This document shows, one piece after another, positions 10,751-20,480 of a DNA stretch of 64,000 nucleotides; position 1 is the stretch's first letter, and each line of letters opens with the position of its first letter. The notes under the pieces were generated by a model. That model worked only from the letters and a program-made list of their open reading frames with translations. It was not told where the DNA came from and did not search any database. Origin of the DNA: Phocoena phocoena. Lineage: Eukaryota > Chordata > Mammalia > Artiodactyla > Phocoenidae. Position numbers and translations under genes: made by a program. The stretch covers positions 96,446,394 to 96,510,393 of the forward strand of contig NC_089228.1 in assembly GCF_963924675.1 (NCBI RefSeq), read 5' to 3'.

Positions 10751-12130
10751 TGATGACCTGACAGAAGAGCAGTGCCCATTGCCAGCTATTAAAAACTACT
10801 GAACTCAGTATCTACTGTGAGGCACGCACTTTCCAAAATTCAATAAAAAATTAAGATACGTGCACTATCAACCCACTGTCAAGAGACAGAGCAACCAAAA
10901 GAACCAGACTCAGAGATGATCCAGATGTCAGAACTCTCAGACGGGGAAGTTTAAATAACTATCATTAATATGTTAAAATATCCATGGAAAACGTTGACAA
11001 CATACATTCACAAATGGGAATTTAAACAGAGTGGGAGGGTCAAACAAAAACGCTAGAAATAAGACAAAGTAATAGAGATAAAGAAAGCCTTTGATTGGCT
11101 CATTAACAGACTCAACAAAACTAAGGAATAAGTAAACTTACAGATAGGCCAATAAAAATAAACCAAACAGAACACAAAGAAGAAAAGTAACATGGGGGGG
11201 AAAAAACAAGAACAAAACATCTAAGAGCCACAGGACAATATCAAATGGTCTCATGCATAATTGGAATCACAGGAGAAGAAAGAACAAACAGGGAGGCAGA
11301 AATATGTGAGAAATAATGGCCGAGAATTTTCCAAAAATAAACAACAAACCGTAGATCCAAAGAGCTTAGAGAACCCCCATGGAATGAATAAGAATAAGAA
11401 AGATTAAGAATGAGGAAAGAAGGTGGAAAAAAAACCAAAAAAGCAATAAAAGTTAAAAAAAAAAAAGAAAAGGAGAAAAACCACCTAGACAAATCATATT
11501 CGAACTGCTGAAAACTAAAGGTAAAGAGAAAAGCTGGGTAAAGGCACCCAGAGGGTAGAAAAATTATACAGAGAATCAAAGATAAAAATTAAAGCCAAAT
11601 TCTCAACAGAAACTGTGGAGTGACATTTTAACACTACTGAAAGAAAAAATAAATTGCCAACCCAGAATTCTACATCAAAAAATAACAGCTTTCAAAAAAT
11701 GAAGGCAAAGCAGACACTTCTTTTTTTTTTTTTGCGGTACGCGGGCCTCTCACTGCCGTGGCCTCTCCCGTCGCGGAGCACAGGCTCCGGACGCGCAGGC
11801 TCAGCGGCCATGGCTCATGGGCCCAGCCGCTCTGCAGCATGTGGGATCTTCCCGGACCGGGGCACGAACGCGTGTCCCCTGCATCGGCAGGTGGACTCTC
11901 CACCACTGCGCCACCAGGGAAGCCCAAAGCAGACACTTTTTTTGGGAAAAACAAAAGCTGAGAGCATTCACTGCCAGCAGACCTGTACTGAAAGGTTAAA
12001 ACTTTAATGTGGAGCTATACATAGAAATAAAGAGCTCTGAAAATGATAAAAGCGAAAGGAAATTTTAAAAAGAATTTTAAAAATGTCATCGCTTTAAAAT
12101 ATAATACGACGTAAAGCTGTAGTGCACAAT
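10751..12130 (+). pseudogene. Decayed L1M ORF1 region
   Basis: The order of L1 ORF1 landmarks is preserved without an open frame: gaaataatggccgagaattttccaaa (about 11308-11334), ccaaagagcttagagaacccc, then tctcaacagaaactgtggag (about 11602) and ttgccaacccagaattctac (about 11653), the C-terminal ORF1 signature seen again at 24510-24720 in a younger L1. Multiple stops. A CHR SINE is inserted at 11721. Confidence 0.7.
11721..11925 (-). mobile_element. CHR SINE, minus
   Basis: Poly-T at 11721-11733 marks the 3' end; on the minus strand the head gggcttccctggtggcgcag lies at 11925. The 13-bp duplication aaagcagacactt at 11707-11719 and 11926-11938 is perfect. One base in the B-box differs (cgcgttcgtgcccc on the minus strand, acgcgt at 11869). 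It inserted into the L1M ORF1 remnant, so it is younger than that L1. Confidence 0.94.
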
Positions 12131-12149
12131 ACAGTAGTTTGGTAGGCGA

Positions 12150-12655
12150 AATAATGGCTCTGTAAAAGTCCACCCTAATCCAAGGGACCTGAGAATAAGC
12201 CCCTTTACGTGGCAAAGGGGACTTTGCAGGTGTGATAAGGTTAAGGTACTAAAGTGGGGAGACTATCCTGGATTATCACAGGACCACTTCAAACTTAGTC
12301 AATTGACAGAAGGGGCAGGAAAGAGATTTGAAGTATGAGAGACTTGACCTGCCATTTCTAGCTTTGAAGAGGAGGGGAACCGGGCTTCAAGGAACACAGG
12401 TGAACTCAAGAGGCTGGGAATGGCTTTGAACTGAGAGGAGGAACTCAGGCGCACACAAGGATTTAATTCTGCCTAAGAGCAAGGAAACAGATTCTCCCCT
12501 AGAGCCTCCAGAAAGCAACACGGGCCTGCTGACACCTCGACTGCAGCCCAGTGAGACCATGTCAGGCTTCTGACCTACAGAACTATAAGATAAGAAGTGT
12601 TTCTTGAACTGCTAAGCTTATGGTAATTAGTTAGGCAGCAACAGAAAACTATCAT
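12150..12655. repeat. Unassigned ancient interspersed repeat
   Basis: The block starts near aataatggctctgtaaaagtcc and runs through catgtcaggcttctgacctac to ttagttaggcagcaacagaaaac. Its layout resembles the common mammalian repeat type ending ...cagcctccagaactgtgaga...ttgttatggcagcccaagcaaac. I recognise the pattern but cannot fix the family name without a library search. Confidence 0.5.
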
Positions 12656-13618
12656 AGGGGGCCACTGGCCACATATGACTATTTAAACTTAAAAACAAAG
12701 TCTGTTGCCCAAAAAAATAACTTTCTATGTTCTCTGACCACAACAAATTAAATGAGAAATAAACAGCCGAAAGACATCAGGAAAATCCCCAAATATTTGG
12801 AAATTGAGAAACATATTTCCAAATAGCCTAGGGGTTAAAGAGGAAGTCATAGGGGAATTAGAAAAATCAAAACAAACCTTCCGAGCACTAGGAAAACATG
12901 ATAAAGAATATTTACCACACCAATGATAGGCAATACTCAAAATCAAACACGAGAGAAATCCCTAAAGTCTGGGACAACTAAAAGATTCCTGTAATAATCT
13001 CTATAATTTTTAATCATGTCTCCAAAGTGTCTAGCTAATACAATAACAGAATAAAAAGAAGTAAGATACAAATGATGGTAAGGAAGAAAACAGCATTATT
13101 TGCTGATAACATAATGGTCTCCTGGAGAACCTAGGAGAAGTAATTGAAACTCTACTACATCTAACAAGAGTTCAGTAAGTCAGCTGCCCACCCAAAACAT
13201 ACATATATCAACCTTTTTGCTTATACCAAAAACAGTTAGAAAATACAATGAAAAAATATTCTATTTATAACAGCAATAAAAATAGAAAAATGCCTAGAAA
13301 TAAATTTAGCACAAAATATTCAAAACATACAGAAAATTTAAAAGTCTTCTGATATGATTTCAAAAGGTACTTACAAAATGAAGAAACACATCAGGCTCCT
13401 GGAGAGAATCAATATTTTGAGCATATCAATTCTTTCCAAATGTCTAAATTTTATACAATTTCAAACAATTTTTAAGATTTGCTCTTTAAAAAATAGGACA
13501 TGACTCTAATCTTCACCTGGGAGAATAGACATTCTAAATTAGACAATAAAATTCTGAAAAAGAATTATATAAAGAAAGAGATTAAATAGTAAAGTATTTT
13601 CTCAAAATTAATGGTTAA

Positions 13619-13813
13619 GGGCTTCACTTGTGGCACAGTGGTTGAGAGCCCGCCTGCCGATGCTGGGGACACGGGTTCGTGCCCCGGTCCGGGAAGATCC
13701 CACATGCCGCGGAGCGGCTGGGCCCGTGAGCCATGGCCACTGAGCCTGCGCGTCCGGAGCCTGTGCTCCGCAATGGGAGAGGCCACAACAGTGAGAGGCC
13801 CACATACCACCAA

Positions 13814-13836
<23 letters not shown>
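13619..13836 (+). mobile_element. CHR SINE, plus
   Basis: Head gggcttcacttgtggcacag, intact B-box cgggttcgtgccccgg, tail of about 25 A. Perfect 14-bp target-site duplication aaattaatggttaa at 13605-13618 and 13837-13850. Inserted into decayed L1 ORF2. It forms an inverted pair with the SINE at 11721, 1.7 kb away. Confidence 0.95.
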
Positions 13837-13844
<8 letters not shown>

Positions 13845-14099
13845 GGTTAAACTGAAAATCCATAGGAAGACTATATATACGTTTAGTATATGAAAAAGTG
13901 GCATATTTCAAAATCTTGGTAAAAGGATAATGTAGTTCTAAAATATGCAATGCAGGTTTCACAATGAGACAATAAAGTAAAGCAGATGTTAAGCAAACAC
14001 CACGTTCCAAAATAAGTTAAATGAATTCAGTTAAGAAATAAAACCACAGAAAGAACTGGAAAAATATGGATAACTATTTAGCTAATTTTGAGAGTGGAA

Positions 14100-14155
14100 A
14101 CACATTTACTAAGCAAAACAAACAAACAAACAAAAAACCCAAAAAACAAGCAAAA
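14100..14155. repeat. A-rich (CAAA)n-like simple repeat
   Basis: aagcaaaacaaacaaacaaa followed by imperfect aaaaacccaaaaaacaagc. Simple low-complexity tract inside the decayed L1. Confidence 0.7.
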
Positions 14156-14879
14156 GAAAAACCACTTTAATATATAAAAGTCAAACAATCTCAGTGTATG
14201 TCAAAAACACTTCAACATAGAAAAGCAAATGACAGAGAAAAGTATTGCAACATATAGGCTGACAACATTAATATTCTAACTATAATAACATTTATAAGGG
14301 ACTCCTAATAATGACAAATTAAGTAAATCAAATGATCCTCCCTGAGAACATCAGAATAGTTAAACAAAATATGAACATTCCCAGTTTAACGGCACCAAAC
14401 CATTACGAAGGCAATGAAAAGGTACTCGGCCAAGATCTAGGGGAGGATAAAATCCAAAAAGTGAAATCAGCATCTGGGGCTCCTTTTGCTCAGAGAGGTT
14501 TTGCTTCACCAGAAGGAGCAATGAAAAGCTGAGCAGCTCTTTGGACAATCTAAAGAAGTGAAGGGTATAAATGACAGAACCCAGGGCAGACCATGCATGG
14601 AGTCCCTATGAAAACCTACAGTTCCAGTCGAGATCTGGAAGGGCTTCATTCTAGGAACGAGAGAACTGATGTAGACCAACCTTTGCATGAACTGTAACTC
14701 ACTTTCAGGGACCCAGAAAATCCACAAACCCCAAACTTGATTAAGTTGATACTGTATTGGCTAGTCCTCCTAGGAACCTGGTAGGAGCAAACTAAAAGCT
14801 TCTTTGGAGGAAGATATCATCAACTTAGGCATCAAACTATTTCATTAGTTTTTCAAATAGAATGTCTAACTCATATTCA

Positions 14880-16010
14880 ATGATAACCAGGCACCTGAGA
14901 AGAGAATTCAACATGAAACAACCAACATTACAAACAAATTGACAGGGGTTCAATATATTGGAATTAATATAGAGACTTAAAAATAGACGTGCTTATTTTG
15001 TTCAAGGACAAGCATACTGAAAATTCCAGAGGAGAACTGAGAAGTATGAAAAGAGAGACAACATATTTAAAAAGCCAAATATAAATTACAGAACTGAAAA
15101 AATACAATCAAATTTAGACCTCACTGGAGGGATTTAAGTTCAGAACATAACAGCTGAAAACAATAGGAAACTGAGACGTAAGTCAAAAGTAACAACACGG
15201 AATAAAGTATTGGGTTGGCCAAAAAGTTCGTTTGGGTTTTTCCATAACATATTATGGAAAAACCTAAATGAACTTTTGGGCCAACTCAATACTAGGAGAC
15301 AAAGGAATGCAAAATTCAGGAGCTAGATCTAAAACAAAGAGAATAAATTGCAAAGGCTGGAAATGAAATCTCAGAAGGTGAAGAGATAAATAATTGGGCA
15401 GAAGTAATATTTGAGGAGATAAGGTCTAAAAATTTTCAAAAACTAATGAAACACATGAATCTACAGATTTGAGAGTACTATAAACCACAAGCAAGATAAA
15501 CACAGAGAAATCACACCTATGTAGCACGTCACTATGAAGCTGCAAAAGTCAGAGACGAGGCCAAAAGTCTTACCAGTAACAGAAAATTTAATTATAAAGA
15601 CAGATTACCTTCAAACAAGCAATAATTAGGCTCACACGTGACAACTCAACAGCAACAATGTACTCAGGGAAATAAACTGCCAAGCTAGAATCCTATGCTT
15701 CTGTACTCAGAAAAAGTATTTTTCAAGAATGAAAAAGAAATAGACATTTTCTAATAAATGATACTTGAAATAATTTGTCACCTGAAATGTCACAACAGAC
15801 CTGCACTAATGGAAAACTAAAGACAATTCTTCATGTAAAATAAAATTATCCCACATGGGAAACTAGAGACGTAAGACGAAATGAGTCCCAAAGTGATTAA
15901 TGAGTGTGAAAAATGAAGATGAATAGCAACTGCATAAAAGTAATAAAAGATATATGTGGAATTCAAATACATGATAATAATAGCATGGAAGTCAAAAGCA
16001 GAGTAAATGG
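14880..16010 (+). pseudogene. Second decayed L1M ORF1 fragment
   Basis: Shows the same landmark order as 10751-11720: tgaggagataaggtctaaaaattttc (about 15413), then tgccaagctagaatcctatgcttc (about 15679) and gaaatagacattttctaataaatg downstream. This is a separate old L1 insertion or a duplicated piece. No open frame. A mariner MITE at 15208-15291 interrupts it. Confidence 0.6.
15208..15291 (+). mobile_element. Mariner-type palindromic MITE with hairpin resembling miR-2284/2285
   Basis: A near-perfect inverted repeat: the left arm ttgggttggccaaaaagttc pairs with the right arm gaacttttgggccaactcaa. TA dinucleotides at 208-209 and 290-291 of kilobase 15 flank it (Tc1/mariner target site). The centre ccataacatattatgg leaves a 4-nt loop. 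Copies of this type are common in cetartiodactyl genomes, and the cattle miR-2284/2285 hairpin family has this sequence character (arms aaaaagttcgtttgggtttt and aaaacctaaatgaacttttg here). It lies in the transcribed HIVEP1 intron; as a palindrome, it folds from either strand. Confidence 0.85.
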
Positions 16011-17100
16011 ACACACCCATAAGAGAGGAAGGAACAAATGCTATGGATGCAGAGCCCCAAAAGCTTGGAGCCAGTATCTGACACAACAGCAGCCTCTCGG
16101 AGCACCACCATGCTTCACTAAAGGCACATGGAGAGGAAGGTCAGTGTTCTTGCAGCATTTAGTGAAGAATAAGTTTAGTTTTACTAACCAAAATAGATTC
16201 AAAGCTTTGACAATATTCCTAATGGGGGAAATACGCTACAAAACAATCAGAACATAGCAGCAACTCTGAACAAGAACCTCAGCCCTGAAAAGAAAAGCAG
16301 GAATGGGATATAAGTGGAATCTGAGATCAGCTCCTCCCAAGTAACAACAAGAATCATTTAGTCAAGGGTTTACACAATGCAAGATAAAACATTAAACTTT
16401 TATAGCATAACAAATAGGCAACAGAATACATTTTAAAGAACTGTTCATAAGAAATAGAAAAATAATTATGGGGTGAGGGAGGGAATCTGAATTCACCATT
16501 AACAGGCTATGATGTAGCAAAAAAAAAAAATCAGGAAACAGAAAAAGAATATAGGTTTTAACAGAAAAGGAAAATGTAGTAGAATAAAGACATACTAAAT
16601 TTTATACATTATAAAATCTTTGTTAAAATAAAAATTTCGTTAAGTTTCAAAAAAATTAAAACACTATGGGATTGGAGTAGAGAGATGGCACATCTCTGTC
16701 ACCTGGCGTTCTGTATTTTTAAATGCATCATGCACGGGTATTATTCACATACAAATAAATGTGTAATGAAATACTCAAACCCAAAGCAGGTAGTTAGCAA
16801 ATTAAGAACCCAACAAATAACTGCTTATTTAACAATAATTTAAAATATAGACCAAAACCTAGCAGATAGAGACAAAATAGGTACTCAAATATTTGTGTTA
16901 GTAACCATTCAAAGGCAAATAAATCTGCAGAACTTTTTTATATATAAAAGAAAATTTCTTAAGCAGTCAATATAATTTCAGAGAAAGAATTTTGACTGTA
17001 GGAATAAAAAATAAAAACAAAAATAAAATCAGAGATAAATCAAATTGAAAAATTTTTAAATAGAATAAGTAACAACTATGTTTGAAATTTTTAATTAAAT
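16011..17100. other. AT-rich intron sequence, unassigned
   Basis: No recognisable gene. The 114-codon plus ORF around 15913-16257 spans the end of the L1 remnant and unassigned sequence and shows no domain. Likely a chance ORF in purine-rich sequence. Confidence 0.4.
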
Positions 17101-17109
17101 AAAAAATCA

Positions 17110-17464
17110 GGGCTTCCCTGGTGGTGCAGTGGTTAAGAATCCCCTGCCAATGTAGGGGGACATGGGTTGGAGCCCTGGTCCAGGAAGATCCCACATGCCG
17201 CAGAGCAACTAAGCCCATGCGCCACAACTACTGAGCCTGCGCTCTAGAGCCTGCGATCCACAACTACTGAGGCCACGTGCCACAACTACTGAAGCCTGCA
17301 CACCTAGAGGCCGTGCTCCACAACAAGAGAAGCCACCGCAATGAGGAGCCTGTGCACCGCAATGAAGAGTAGCCCCTGCTCACCACAACTAGAGAAAGCC
17401 CGTGCGCAGAAATGAAGACCCAACGTGGCCAAAAATAAATAAAATAAAATAAATATATTTATTT
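17110..17464 (+). mobile_element. Full-length long-form CHR-1 SINE, plus
   Basis: The longest copy in the window: head gggcttccctggtggtgcag, three tandem-like repeats of a cacaactactga(g)gcc unit (about 17222-17300), ctagagaaagcccgtgcgca, and a tail of (AAATA)n. Flanked by the 9-bp duplication aaaaaatca at 17101-17109 and 17465-17473. Confidence 0.9.
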
Positions 17465-17510
17465 AAAAAATCAATCTAATCAATAATAAATGTTCTCAGA
17501 AAGGAAAAAG

Positions 17511-17672
17511 GGGGACTTCCCTGGTGGTCCAGTGGTTAAGACTCTGTGCTTCCACTGCAGGGGGTGTGGGTTTGATCCCTGGTCAGGGAACTAAGATCCC
17601 GTATGCCGTGCAGTGCGGCCATAAAAAAATAATAATAATAAAATAAACTAAATACATTTTTAAAAAATAAAT
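17511..17672 (+). mobile_element. Short CHR-related SINE, plus
   Basis: Head ggggacttccctggtggtcc, then agtggttaagactctgtgct, B-box-like gtgggtttgatccctggtc, and end gtatgccgtgcagtgcggcc with an (AAT)n-rich tail. A short duplication gaaaaaggg at 17504-17512 and 17673-17681 is compatible with a target-site duplication. It lies only about 45 bp from the previous SINE. Confidence 0.85.
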
Positions 17673-18134
17673 GAAAAAGGGTAGGACATAACAGAAAAAA
17701 ACTATTTAAAATTATAAGAGTAGGTTATACCCCATCTTAAAATATTTGGATACTTGTATAACATATAGAATATAAGAAGTTATAAATGCAATTGACCCAA
17801 GAAGGCATCAGCTTGAACAAGCCTCTAATTAAGGAAGAAAATAACAATACACCTACTGAAGACATATACATGCTCTTCTTCCTTTGCAAACATTCAACTT
17901 TCAAGTAACTTACAGTAAACTTTCATATTAAACATAAGGAAAACCACCCAACACAATCAATTAAGTCCTGACACATCAAAACAGATTTAACATTACAGGC
18001 CAATCTCAGTGCATGGCACAGCCATTCCAAAGCCAGAAATTATCCTAGATCCATCCTTCTCTTGTACCCAGCGATCACTGCTGCTTGTTCTTTCACCAAA
18101 CCATCATTACGCAAATATGTCCCCGGTGGACTTA

Positions 18135-18335
18135 GGATAGAAGAAAGCCTGGTTTTAAGTCCTGGCTTGAGCACTTACTAGCTATGTGACCTTAGGGAAG
18201 CTCTGTTACTGTGTCTCTTTATTTGTAAAACGCACACAATGGCACCTCATAGGGCTGTGAGGCTTTTTTGAGATAACACATGTAGAAAGCATGGTGTGGT
18301 GTCCAGAACTTCACTTTTAGCTCATTAATATTGCT
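18135..18335 (+). mobile_element. MIR SINE, plus
   Basis: Core landmarks in order: cctggcttgagcacttact, agctatgtgaccttaggga, ctgtgtctctttatttgtaa, and cctcatagggctgtgaggc followed by gataacacatgtagaaagc. This is the classic mammalian-wide MIR layout. Confidence 0.88.
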
Positions 18336-18344
18336 ACTGTTGAT

Positions 18345-18385
18345 GATATTATTATTACCATTATTATTATTATATCATCATCATC
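18345..18385. repeat. (ATT)n/(ATC)n imperfect microsatellite
   Basis: gatgatattattattaccat and tattattattatatcatcatc form an imperfect trinucleotide tract directly after the MIR, a frequent tail position for such repeats. Confidence 0.75.
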
Positions 18386-18687
18386 AGTTGAATTGTGATA
18401 CTAGAACAAAATACATAAACCAGTATTTTAGCATTCATTTTCTGTAATACCAAACTGAATACTGAATAATACTGATTAACACTTGTATTTTAGCTTCAGT
18501 GAAACTAAATTTTAATACTCTTCTAATAAAAAATCATAAACATATATTTTGTTTGATGTCTTAGTTTATAAAAGAGCTTACATTATTCTAATATGTTCCA
18601 TGTATTAGAATATAAAATAAGAATTATTATTTGAAATAAACTGAACACCATTAAAATAAAGAATATTAAATCAACATAGAAAAACAA

Positions 18688-18751
18688 AATTATATCTCTT
18701 TCAGTAGTATATCCTTAAGAAATTATATCTCTTCAGTAGTATATCCTTAAG
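18688..18751 (+). repeat. 32-bp tandem duplication
   Basis: aattatatctctttcagtag... (18688-18719) is repeated almost at once as aattatatctcttcagtagt... (18721-18751), differing by one T. Recent local duplication with no coding meaning visible. Confidence 0.9.
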
Positions 18752-19179
18752 ACCCAAGGTAACCAAACTGGGTCACAAGTTTATTTTTCTGCTAAAAGTT
18801 TCAGCAGCTAAGATGTTCTGACTCTATCTTACTCAAAAGAAAAGAGATGAGAGAGTTCCAAATATATTTCTCTGGAGTGTAGAACCAAATAATCCCCTTC
18901 TTGCTACATTACTTAAGGAAATGCTTTAGGACAACTCTATGTTCTTCTGGAAAAATTGTAGTCTTCAAAAAAATTGTTAAAGCAAGCTGTATTTTTGTTT
19001 CAAAGAAAGTATTTCCAGTGGGCTTTATCTGTGTTAGCTTCCTCATGTGTAGATAGAGAATCTAATGTAGAATCCCTTTTATCAATTTCATAGCAATGTT
19101 CAGTCTACTTGTTTTGAGAATCTTTGAATCATCTGCACATAAAAGTTTTACTCTTCTGACCACCATAGCATCAGAAGGA

Positions 19180-20480
19180 CATTTTCAGATAAGTACAATT
19201 TTTGTTATTGATTTCTAATTTCATTCCATTGTGGTCAGAAAACAAACTTTGTATTATGTCATTCCTCTTAAACTTACTGATAAAAAGTTTTATGGCCTAG
19301 GTTATGGTCTATCCCAGAGAATGTGCCATGTACACTGGGGAAGAATGTGTACTCTGCTGATGTTGGATGGAATGCTCTACGGATGTCTGTTAGGTCTGCT
19401 GGTTTATTGTGTTGTTCAAGTCTTTTATTTCCTTGTTGACCTTCTGCCTAGTTGTTCCATCCATTATTGAAAGTAGAGTATTGAAGTCTCCAACTATCCT
19501 ATTGAATTGTCTATTTCTCCCTTCGTTTCTGTCAGTTTTATCTCATATATTTTGGGGCTCTGTTATGTTTATAACTGTTGTATCTTCCTGATGGATTGAC
19601 ACTTTTATCATTACAAAATGCCCCTGTTTATCTCTAGTAACATTTTAAAATTTAAAGTCTCTTTTGTCTGATATTAGTATAGCTATTTCAGCTTTCTTAA
19701 GCTTACCATTTACATGACATATCTTTTTCCATCCTTTTACTTTCAATCTACTGGTTTTTCCATCCTTTTACTTTCAATCTATTGGTCTTTTTCAATCTAT
19801 TGATAGTTGTGTCTTTGAATCTAAAGTTTGTCTCAGCATAGACAGTATATAGTTGGATCTTGTTTTTTTATCCAGTCTGACAATCTCTGCCTTTCGACTG
19901 GACTGTTTAATCCATTCACATGTAATGTTATTATAGACATAGCTGTATTTATCTCTGCCACTTTACTTTTTGTTTTTAATACATGTTGTGTCTCTTTTGT
20001 TCCTACATTTCTGCTTTACTGCTTTATGTTACATTAGGTGATATTTTCTAATATAACATTTTAATTTCTTCAATGATTTTTTCTCACTATATTTTTGAGT
20101 TATTTCCTTTGTAATGCTTCAGGGCTTACCTTACATTTTAACTTATCTAACTTAATTCCAGTGAGACATGGAAACATTACAACTATATAGCTCCTGTCTC
20201 TTTCCCCCTATTTCTGTGGAATTATTGTTATACATATCATATCCATAAACATTACACTCCAACAATACTATGATATAATTTTTACTTAACATAACTCTGT
20301 CTTTTAAAGATACCACTAAGAGAAGGAGAGCAAGTGCATACTTAATAGCATTTGTTATTTAAACCTTATTTGCCATTTTGATAAGCACTTTCAACCTGAC
20401 TTTTAAGGAGCACCTCAGAGAAAGTGGTAAGAACAACCTTGTACTTCAAAACAGGTCCTCTTTGGCTATGTTCTAGCCAA
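19180..20480 (-). mobile_element. L1M fragment, antisense (ORF2 endonuclease region and upstream)
   Basis: Plus-strand text such as ggatgtctgttaggtctgct, caagtcttttatttccttgt and gttccatccattattgaaag is the complement of the L1 endonuclease stretch (...gacttcaa...cagac...aaggaa...). The rest (tttgtctgatattagtatag, agctatttcagctttcttaa) continues the complement of the inter-ORF/ORF1 end. Decayed, no open frame. Includes a 30-bp tandem duplication at 19725-19785. Confidence 0.75.
19725..19785 (+). repeat. About 30-bp tandem duplication inside L1M
   Basis: ttttccatccttttactttcaatct + actgg is followed directly by a second copy ending attgg. Occurs inside the antisense L1M remnant. Confidence 0.85.

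Larger units (their letters stand above)
12690..14330 (+). pseudogene. Decayed L1M ORF2 (reverse-transcriptase region and beyond)
   Basis: The catalytic-motif region survives at about 13094-13120: acagcattatttgctgataacataatgg reads TALFADNIM, the FADD/YADD-type box with N in place of the second D. Downstream come the usual atagaaaaatgcctagaaataaattt and tcaatattttgagcatatcaattc segments. Many stops and indels. It is split by the CHR SINE at 13619. Confidence 0.7.

Noticed and set aside
12690..14330. Endogenous retrovirus as source of the reverse-transcriptase-like motif
   Set aside because: The motif order and flanks match L1 ORF2; no LTRs, primer-binding site or gag/env remnants were seen.
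19231..20037. Membrane-protein-like ORFs
   Set aside because: They lie in the antisense of an L1M fragment.
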